DNA from: DASUKL01 sp036278755
GTDB lineage: Bacteria; Chloroflexota; Limnocylindria; Limnocylindrales; CSP1-4
NCBI GenBank assembly: GCA_036278755.1
Contig: DASUKL010000122.1
Location: 1-20,116 of the forward strand
Length of the DNA stretch: 20,116 nucleotides
Reading direction: 5' to 3'
Positions 15,001 through 20,116 of this stretch are shown here, one piece after another. The notes below the pieces were generated by a model, which was not told the DNA's origin, made no database searches, and was given only the letters and a program-made list of their open reading frames with translations. Every line of letters begins with the position of its first letter. Within the stretch, counting starts at the first letter, position 1. Both the position numbers and the translations under genes were made by a program.

Positions 15001-15432
15001 ATGGACGATGCCACCCACGACGAACGATGGAGCCCGGGCATGCCGGTGCTCGACCGTCAGCCGGTCCCCACGCGCACGGGTCCCGGCCAGCGTCCGGGCA
15101 CGCCCTCGCGCGTCCCGGAGACTCGCCCCACCCCGCTCCAGGCCCACTTCATCCACCTCTCGGCCGTGGCCCTCGTGGCCGGCACGATCGCCATCAGCGC
15201 CTGGGAGCTGGGCCAGCCGCTCTCGGCGCCCCTCGTCCGCCTGCCGACGATCGTGGCCGCGGTGATCCTGCTCGTCGTGACGGCCGATGCGGCCGTACGC
15301 ATCGCGCGCTCGGTGGCCGCCTGGCGCGGGGCTGACGGCGGACGAGCCCTCTTTCGTGTCGTCTGGGTCGGGGTCCTGGTCCTGGGCCTGCTGCTCGAGC
15401 TGGGCGCGATCGGGCTGGTCCTCACCGCCTGA
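15001..15432 (+). CDS. Small membrane protein of unknown function
   Basis: A 143-residue protein that I do not recognise. A polar, Pro/Arg-rich N-terminus of about 48 residues is followed by three hydrophobic segments at about 50-68, 82-98 and 117-141, the last ending two residues from the C-terminus. No catalytic motif is visible. It is the first gene of a plus-strand run; the peptidase gene starts two bases after its stop, so it may be functionally tied to it or merely co-transcribed. An internal ATG at 15040 would shorten the N-terminus by 13 residues. The TACACT box just upstream supports the longer start. Confidence 0.7.
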   Translation: MDDATHDERWSPGMPVLDRQPVPTRTGPGQRPGTPSRVPETRPTPLQAHFIHLSAVALVAGTIAISAWELGQPLSAPLVRLPTIVAAVILLVVTADAAVRIARSVAAWRGADGGRALFRVVWVGVLVLGLLLELGAIGLVLTA

Positions 15433-15434
15433 GC

Positions 15435-17603
15435 GTGGCGCGGAGGATGTCGATCGCCTATCCGCCGACGCGGCGCGGGGACGTGGTGGAGGACCACTTC
15501 GGGACCTCGATCGCTGACCCCTACCGCTGGCTCGAGGACCCCGACAGCCCCGAGGCGCGGGCCTGGATCGCGGCCCAGAACCGGTTGACCGAGTCGTTCC
15601 TGGCGGCCATCCCGGCTCGCGCCCCGCTGCGCCGCCGCCTGGCCGAGCTGTGGGCCTTCGAGCGTCGGGAGCCGCCTGAGCACCACGGGCCCTGGTACCT
15701 CTTCACGGTCCACGATGGCGTGCGGGCCCAGCCCGTCCTCCATCGCGCGGCAGACCTCGACGGCCCCAGCGAGCCTCTCCTCGACCCGAACACGCAGTCC
15801 GAGGACGGCACGGTCTCTCTGGCCGCCTGGTCTGCCAGCCGGGACGGGCGCTGGCTGGCCTACGCCCTCCAGCACGGAGGATCGGACTGGCTGGAGTGGC
15901 GGGTGCGCGAGATCGCCACGGGCCGGGACCTGCCGGACGTCGTGGAGCGGGCCAAGTTCAGCGGCGCCGCCTGGCTGCCTGACGGCTCGGGCTTCGTCTA
16001 CGGCCGCTACCCGGAGGCGGCCGACGCGACCGCAGCCTCGCCCGCTGCCCCGACCGACGACGCGGACCAGGCCGCCGCGCCCGAGACCAGGTCCCGCCTG
16101 CCCTTCGACAGCCCGACCGAGCTCGTCGCGCCCAACCGCCACCACCAGCTGGCCCTCCACCGCCTGGGCGACCCGGCGGCCGCGGACTCCATCGTCTACG
16201 CCCGGCCCGACCAGCCCGACTGGCTCTTCGAGCCGCTCGTGACCGACGACGGCCGCTGGCTGCTCGTCTACCAGTTCGAGGGCACCGACCCGCGCTGCCG
16301 CATCTTCGTCCGCGACCTGCACGATCCGCAGGGGTCCCTGGAGCCGCTCCTCGACCGCTTCGATGCGGCCTACGAGGTCGTCGACAGCGACGGCGATCGG
16401 TTCTACGTGCTCACCGATCAGGCCGCGCCCCGGAAGCGGCTCGTGGCCCTCGAGCGTGGCCGGTCGGCCCCGGAGGCCTGGACCACGCTCGTGCCCGAGG
16501 GTCCCGAGGCCGAGGTGCTGGCCGCGGTCACGACGGCCGGGGGTCGGCTCGTCTGCCGTTGGAGCGTGGACGCCCATGATCGGCTCGAGGTCCGGGGCCT
16601 CGACGGGCGGCTCGAAGGCGTGGTGGAGCTGCCGGGGCTCGGTTCGGTCGGCGGCCTCTCAGGTCGCAGGGACGAGCCCGAGGCGGCCTTCGCCTTCACC
16701 AGCTTCGTCCAGCCCCCGACCGTCTTCCGCCTCCGCCCGGAGGATCGCGTGCCGCGGGCCTGGCACGCCCCCAGCCTGCCCTTCGATCCGGCCGACTACG
16801 AGACCCAGCAGGTCTTCACCACCTCCCGCGACGGCACCCACGTGCCGCTCTTCATCACCGCCCGGCGCGGGGCCCAGCCGGACCGGCAGCGGCCCACCTA
16901 CCTCTACGGCTACGGCGGCTTCGACGTGGCCGTGACGCCGAGCTTCAGCCCGACGACGATCTGCTGGCTGGAGCTGGGCGGCATCTACGCCGTGGCCAAC
17001 CTGCGGGGCGGGGCCGAGTACGGCCGGGCCTGGCACGACGCCGGCCGGCTGGCCAACAAGCAGAACGTCTTCGACGACTTCATCGGGGCCGCGGAGTGGC
17101 TCATCGAGGCGGGCTGGACGCGCCGCGAGCGGCTGGCCATCGGCGGCCGGAGCAACGGGGGGCTGCTGGTGGGCGCCTGCCTCACCCAGCGGCCGGACCT
17201 CTTCGGCGCCGCCGTGCCCATGGTGGGGGTCATGGACATGCTCCGCTTCCACCGCTTCACCATCGGCTGGGCCTGGACCTCCGACTACGGCGATCCCGAG
17301 GTCGAGGACGACTTCCGCGTCCTGCTGGCCTACTCGCCGCTGCACAACGTCCGGCCCGGGACAGCCTACCCAGCCACCCTCCTGACCACGGCCGATCACG
17401 ACGACCGGGTCGTGCCGGCCCACTCCTTCAAGTTCGCGGCCGCCCTCCAGGCTGCCCAGGCGGGGCCGGCTCCGATCCTCATCCGCATCGAGACGCGGGC
17501 CGGCCACGGCGCGGGCATGCCGACCCACAAGCTCATCGAGGAGGCGGCCGACCGCTGGGCCTTCCTCGTTCGAGCCCTGGACATCGACGTCGCCCAGCCG
17601 TGA
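15435..17603 (+). CDS. Prolyl oligopeptidase family serine peptidase (S9A)
   Basis: A cytoplasmic serine peptidase expected to cleave short peptides after proline. At 722 residues it has the usual layout: an N-terminal segment starting YPPTRRGDVVEDHFG (9-23), with DPYRWLED at 28-35, then a seven-bladed propeller to about residue 430, then an alpha/beta-hydrolase domain. The catalytic triad is readable: Ser573 in GGRSNGG, Asp656 in DHDDRV with substrate-binding R658, and His691 in RAGHGAG. YGYGGFDV (491-498) and NLRGGAEYG (522-530) form the oxyanion and S1 region. An Ala/Asp/Pro-rich insertion at about 194-222 sits in the propeller. No signal peptide is present. The GTG start lies two bases after the upstream stop; the ATG at 15447 is an alternative. 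Its own stop overlaps the NUDIX start. Confidence 0.93.
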   Translation: MARRMSIAYPPTRRGDVVEDHFGTSIADPYRWLEDPDSPEARAWIAAQNRLTESFLAAIPARAPLRRRLAELWAFERREPPEHHGPWYLFTVHDGVRAQPVLHRAADLDGPSEPLLDPNTQSEDGTVSLAAWSASRDGRWLAYALQHGGSDWLEWRVREIATGRDLPDVVERAKFSGAAWLPDGSGFVYGRYPEAADATAASPAAPTDDADQAAAPETRSRLPFDSPTELVAPNRHHQLALHRLGDPAAADSIVYARPDQPDWLFEPLVTDDGRWLLVYQFEGTDPRCRIFVRDLHDPQGSLEPLLDRFDAAYEVVDSDGDRFYVLTDQAAPRKRLVALERGRSAPEAWTTLVPEGPEAEVLAAVTTAGGRLVCRWSVDAHDRLEVRGLDGRLEGVVELPGLGSVGGLSGRRDEPEAAFAFTSFVQPPTVFRLRPEDRVPRAWHAPSLPFDPADYETQQVFTTSRDGTHVPLFITARRGAQPDRQRPTYLYGYGGFDVAVTPSFSPTTICWLELGGIYAVANLRGGAEYGRAWHDAGRLANKQNVFDDFIGAAEWLIEAGWTRRERLAIGGRSNGGLLVGACLTQRPDLFGAAVPMVGVMDMLRFHRFTIGWAWTSDYGDPEVEDDFRVLLAYSPLHNVRPGTAYPATLLTTADHDDRVVPAHSFKFAAALQAAQAGPAPILIRIETRAGHGAGMPTHKLIEEAADRWAFLVRALDIDVAQP

Positions 17604-18166
17604 GCATACCTCCCACGCTGCCGGGTGAGGCACTGGACTTCTGCTCCCGCTGCGGGGGCGCCATGCGGACGGGTCCGGTCGACGGGGAGTTGCGGGACCG
17701 GGCCTACTGCCCTGCCTGCGGCTTCATCGCCTACCGCAACCCACGCCTCGTGGTGACGGCCCTGCCCATCACCGAGCGGGGCGAGGTCGTCCTTCTGCGG
17801 CGCGGCATCGAGCCGGGCCGCGGAGCATGGGCCCAGCCGGGCGGCTTCCTCGAGGTGGACGAGACGGTCCGCGAGGGCGCCGTCCGCGAGACCCGCGAGG
17901 AGACCGGCCTGGTCGTGGAGCCGGGAGCCATCCTGGGTCTGTACTCCAACGTCCTGGCCGGCATCGTGGTGGTCGCCTTCGAGGCCGCCATCGTGGGCGG
18001 CGAGCTGACCCTCAACGAGGAGGCCCTGGCCTTCGGCACGTTCGGTCCGGCGACGATCCCATGGGCCGGCGTCGCCTTCGACACGACCACGCGAGCCCTG
18101 CGCGATTGGGTGCGCCGGGTCGATGGCCCGAGCCGGTTCGGCGGCGCGACCGGCCTTGGCGACTAG
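17600..18166 (+). CDS. NUDIX hydrolase with N-terminal zinc ribbon
   Basis: Hydrolyses a nucleoside diphosphate linked to another moiety; the substrate is not predictable, with ADP-ribose or NADH-like compounds being plausible. A zinc ribbon (C15, C18, C37, C40) resembles that of NADH pyrophosphatases. The NUDIX box is complete at 82-104: G82, E88, R96, E97, E100, E101, G103. The SQPWPFPxS motif of true NudC enzymes is absent. The frame is open far upstream inside the peptidase gene, but the GTG at 17600 overlaps the peptidase stop (GTGA) and puts the zinc ribbon at the N-terminus, giving 188 residues. Its TAG stop overlaps the stop of the convergent flavoprotein gene by three bases. Confidence 0.9.
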   Translation: MSIPPTLPGEALDFCSRCGGAMRTGPVDGELRDRAYCPACGFIAYRNPRLVVTALPITERGEVVLLRRGIEPGRGAWAQPGGFLEVDETVREGAVRETREETGLVVEPGAILGLYSNVLAGIVVVAFEAAIVGGELTLNEEALAFGTFGPATIPWAGVAFDTTTRALRDWVRRVDGPSRFGGATGLGD

Positions 18167-18175
18167 CTAGGCCGG
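18150..18175. terminator. Candidate bidirectional hairpin between convergent genes
   Basis: CCGGCCT (18150-18156) can pair with AGGCCGG (18169-18175); the 12-base loop contains both stop codons. A run of G follows on the plus strand and no T tract exists on either strand, so it is not a textbook terminator, but it is the only structure available between the two converging operons. Confidence 0.3.
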
Positions 18176-18582
18176 GGGGGCGCGGCCCGACCGCGGAAGG
18201 CGCGGATCCGGTCGGGCTCGATGGCGAAGACCTCGCGCTCGTCCGGGCGCGGGTAGGGCGAGCCCGTGTAACGCTGCGAGAGCTTGTTCGTGAGGGCCAG
18301 GCCCTCGTCGGGCTGGATGTCGACCACGCGGCCGCTGATCGACAGGCGACGCCAGGGGTCGTTCGGATCGACGACCGAGAGGGCGACCTGGGCTCGCTTG
18401 CGGAACCGGCGGCCCTTGGCCGACCCGACGGGGGAGCCGGTCAGGATGTGCTGCCCGTCGTAGTCGACCCACACGACGTAGGTGACGAGCGACCCATCGG
18501 CGGCCACGGCGGTCAGATGGGCCGGCACGTTGGTCGTCAGCAGGTAGCTCAGATCTTCGGGGATGGTGGCTTCATCGGCCAT
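18163..18582 (-). CDS. PPOX-class (F420-dependent type) split-barrel flavoprotein
   Basis: A 139-residue protein of the pyridoxamine 5'-phosphate oxidase-like split beta-barrel superfamily. It most resembles the small F420H2-dependent reductases of actinobacteria and Chloroflexota. Readable family features are PAHLTAVAADGSLVTYVVWVD (residues 19-39 region, first strands), ILTGSPVGSAKGRRFRK (cofactor-binding stretch), VALSVVDPNDPWRRLSISG, and the late block RYTGSPYPRP. The ATG has the strongest ribosome binding site in the window, GGAGGAGG, five bases upstream. The gene follows the response regulator gene after 35 bases and could be its output, but it also has its own TATAGT promoter candidate. 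Cofactor (F420, FMN or haem) and substrate are inferred at family level only. Confidence 0.85.
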   Translation of the reverse strand: MADEATIPEDLSYLLTTNVPAHLTAVAADGSLVTYVVWVDYDGQHILTGSPVGSAKGRRFRKRAQVALSVVDPNDPWRRLSISGRVVDIQPDEGLALTNKLSQRYTGSPYPRPDEREVFAIEPDRIRAFRGRAAPPRPS

Positions 18583-18587
18583 GCCTG

Positions 18588-18615
18588 CCTCCTCCGCTCG
18601 GATGCTTGCACGAGC
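18588..18615 (-). promoter_or_regulatory. Strong ribosome binding site with an abutting leader hairpin
   Basis: GGAGGAGG (18588-18595, minus strand) is five bases from the ATG. Directly upstream in the mRNA, GCTCG (18611-18615) can pair with CGAGC (18596-18600) around a 10-base loop, so the stem touches the ribosome binding site without covering it. Any control role is a guess. Confidence 0.4.
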
Positions 18616-18616
18616 A

Positions 18617-18646
18617 ACTATATCGGCGTCAGCCAACCCTTGTCGG
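18617..18646 (-). promoter_or_regulatory. Candidate promoter of the flavoprotein gene, within the end of the response regulator gene
   Basis: On the minus strand, CCGACA (18641-18646) and TATAGT (18617-18622) are 18 bases apart; the -10 overlaps the regulator's stop codon. TATAGT is the best -10 match in the window and stands out in this GC-rich DNA. The leader would be about 30 bases and contain the strong ribosome binding site. Confidence 0.45.
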
Positions 18647-19253
18647 CTGCGATGCGCGCGGCCTCGGCCCGATTGCGCGCCCCGGTCTTCTGGATGGCGG
18701 CCGACAGGTGGTTGCGCACGGTGCCTTCGGACAGCACGAGGCGGTCTGCGATCTCGGCCACCGTGCCCACCTCGGTCGAGGTCGCCAGGACCTCCCGCTC
18801 CCGCTCCGACAGCGGATTGCCGCCCTCGCTCAGGGCGTCCAGGGCGAGGCTCGGGTCGACCACCCGCTCGCCCCGCGCCACGCGCCGGATGGCCACGGCC
18901 AGCTGCCCCGCCGGCGCGTCCTTGAGGACGAAGCCTGAGGCCCCGGCCTCCATGGCCCGGCGGATGTAGCCCGGCCGCCCGAAGGTCGTGACGATGAGCA
19001 CGCGGCAGGCAGGTGACGCGGCGCGCAGGGCGGCCGCGGCGGACAGCCCGTCCAGGCCCGGCATCTCGATGTCCAGGAGGGCCACGTCGGGTCGGGTCCG
19101 CAGCACCTCGGCCAAGACCGCGTCGCCTCGCTCCACCTGGGCCACGACCGTGAGGTCCTCCTCGAGGGCCAGCAGCGCGGCCAGCGCGCCACGGACGAGG
19201 GCCTGATCCTCGGCCAGCAGGACGCGGATGGGTCGCTCGGCCGAGGCGCTCAT
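18618..19253 (-). CDS. Response regulator, NarL/DesR type (receiver + LuxR HTH)
   Basis: A 211-residue DNA-binding response regulator. The receiver domain (9-125) has the acidic pair E15/D16, phospho-acceptor D61 in ALLDIEMPG, T89/T90 and K111. The LuxR-type helix-turn-helix is at about 146-205: NPLSEREREVLA, then EIADRLVLSEGTVRNHLSAAIQK spread over 167-189. This layout and the adjacent kinase with a short HisKA_3 core resemble Bacillus DesR/DesK, which senses membrane state, but the signal here is unknown. The ATG overlaps the kinase stop (ATGA), so the pair is translationally coupled. The flavoprotein gene downstream is a possible target or operon partner. Confidence 0.93.
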   Translation of the reverse strand: MSASAERPIRVLLAEDQALVRGALAALLALEEDLTVVAQVERGDAVLAEVLRTRPDVALLDIEMPGLDGLSAAAALRAASPACRVLIVTTFGRPGYIRRAMEAGASGFVLKDAPAGQLAVAIRRVARGERVVDPSLALDALSEGGNPLSEREREVLATSTEVGTVAEIADRLVLSEGTVRNHLSAAIQKTGARNRAEAARIAADKGWLTPI

Positions 19254-20116
19254 GCGGCCTCGTTGGGCAGCGGGACGCGGACCAGGAGGCGGTAGCCGCC
19301 GTCCGGTCGGAACCCGGCCTCGAGACGGCCGCCGACCGCCGCCAGTCGTTCGGCGAGGCCCCGCAGGCCGCTGCCGGCCACGGCCCCCAAGCCTGCACCG
19401 ACCTCCGCCCCCGAGCCCGACGGAGCAGCCGAACCCGACTGAGCAGCCGAACCCGACGGAGCAGCCGAACCCGACAGGCCAGCCGAGCCCGCACCGGCCC
19501 CGACACCCGTCGTCGCGCCCGGCGCGGCGCCATCGTCGTCGATGGCCAGGCTGGCCTCGCTGCCTTCGCGCCCGGTCGAGATCGTGCAGTGCCGGGCCCG
19601 GCTGTGGCGCACGACGTTGGTCACCCCCTCGCGCACCGCCCAGGCCAGCAGCGCGTCCACCGGCCGCGGCAGCTCGCCCGCCTTGGCCTCGATCCGGCCC
19701 GTGATGCCGGCCGCGGCGAGGGCGGCCTGGGCGCCGGCCAGCTCGGCCGCCAGGGTCGGCTGTCGGTACCCGCCGACCGTCTCGCGGACCGCGCTGAGTG
19801 ACTCGCGCGCCGCCCGCTCGATGTCCTGGACCTCGGCCTGCGCCCGCAGCGGGTCGTCGGGCAGCAGCCGCCCGGCCAGCTCGCTCTTGATGGCGATGAG
19901 CGACAGGCTGTGGCCCAGCACGTCGTGGAGGTCGCGGGCGATGCGATCCCGTTCCGCCGTCACGGCCAGTCGAGCGATCTCCTCCTGGGCCGCCACGAGG
20001 GCCGCGTTCGTGTAGCGCACCGTGGCCAGGAGGAAGACCAGCCAGCCCACGACGGCCACCGAGAAGCCCTGGAAGGCGGCCTCGGTGATGGCGCCGCCCG
20101 TGAGGAGGAGGGTCAG
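19250..20116 (-). CDS. Sensor histidine kinase, DesK-like (HisKA_3 / HATPase), N-terminus beyond the window
   Basis: The C-terminal 288 residues of a membrane sensor kinase; the frame stays open to the right edge with no start needed inside the window. A hydrophobic segment (reading LTLLLTGG at the edge, then VAVVGWLVFLLATV) is the last membrane helix. A short coiled linker leads to the phospho-acceptor His (codon 19925-19927) in RIARDLHDVLGHSLS. The ATP-binding domain has an N box (VREGVTNVVRHS), G1 (DDDG) and G2 (GSGLRGL). Between G1 and G2 the ATP lid is expanded to about 50 residues by a Ser/Gly/Ala hexapeptide repeat. It phosphorylates the response regulator encoded immediately downstream. 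A GTG at 20059 opens a shorter frame but would cut through the membrane helix. Confidence 0.9.
   Translation of the reverse strand: MTLLLTGGAITEAAFQGFSVAVVGWLVFLLATVRYTNAALVAAQEEIARLAVTAERDRIARDLHDVLGHSLSLIAIKSELAGRLLPDDPLRAQAEVQDIERAARESLSAVRETVGGYRQPTLAAELAGAQAALAAAGITGRIEAKAGELPRPVDALLAWAVREGVTNVVRHSRARHCTISTGREGSEASLAIDDDGAAPGATTGVGAGAGSAGLSGSAAPSGSAAQSGSAAPSGSGAEVGAGLGAVAGSGLRGLAERLAAVGGRLEAGFRPDGGYRLLVRVPLPNEAA
19416..19487. repeat. 18-base tandem repeat, four copies, inside the histidine kinase gene
   Basis: Units at 19416-19433, 19434-19451, 19452-19469 and 19470-19487. Units 1 and 3 are identical (CCCGACGGAGCAGCCGAA), unit 2 differs at one base and unit 4 at a few. They encode (P/Q/L)SGSAA hexapeptides in the ATP-lid region. 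The unit length is a multiple of three, so copy-number changes keep the frame. Confidence 0.9.

Noticed and set aside
17096..17599. Upstream extension of the NUDIX frame into the peptidase gene
   Set aside because: The extension is out-of-frame shadow of the peptidase catalytic domain; the GTG at 17600 places the zinc ribbon at the N-terminus.
19416..19487. The 18-base tandem units considered as a CRISPR array
   Set aside because: The units abut without spacers, are not CRISPR-sized, lie within a coding frame, and no cas gene is present.

Overview
The window is about 20 kb of very GC-rich, densely packed bacterial chromosome. It carries 13 protein genes, one of which runs off the right edge, plus a few codons of another gene at the left edge. 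I see no RNA gene, transposase, integrase or CRISPR array. The mix suggests a high-GC Chloroflexota (Limnocylindria-like) or a deep actinobacterial relative: a Thermus-type long isocitrate dehydrogenase, an F420-type split-barrel flavoprotein, many GTG starts, and zinc-ribbon/class III cyclase/AAA giant proteins. That placement is inference; there is no taxonomic marker gene in the window.

Layout. (1) 1-1280, minus strand: a nucleoside hydrolase with a Ser-Pro repeat insertion, followed by the first codons of another gene. (2) 1281-1621: a non-coding divergent spacer. (3) 1622-6896, plus strand: a tightly packed run of CPA2-type cation/proton antiporter, KamB/NpmA-like 16S rRNA (A1408-N1) methyltransferase, purK, isocitrate dehydrogenase and purE. 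purK and purE catalyse consecutive steps of purine synthesis (AIR to N5-CAIR to CAIR), and the isocitrate dehydrogenase gene sits between them. (4) 6842-14898, minus strand: two tandem paralogous proteins of about 1,230 residues, each with two zinc ribbons, a class III nucleotidyl cyclase domain, a STAND-like AAA ATPase and a long helical-repeat tail, with a TMEM175-type potassium channel gene between them. (5) 15001-18166, plus strand: a small membrane protein, an S9A prolyl oligopeptidase and a zinc-ribbon NUDIX hydrolase, nearly or actually overlapping. (6) 18163-20116, minus strand: a DesK/DesR-like histidine kinase and response regulator pair, followed by a PPOX/F420-type flavoprotein.

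The most notable parts are the cyclase/channel/cyclase cluster, which looks like a signalling module whose cyclase pocket lacks the usual purine-reading aspartate, and the A1408 methyltransferase-like gene placed inside a housekeeping purine operon. Several genes have a TANNNT -10-like box 6-9 bases before the start codon, with no room for a ribosome binding site. This suggests that leaderless transcripts are common here.
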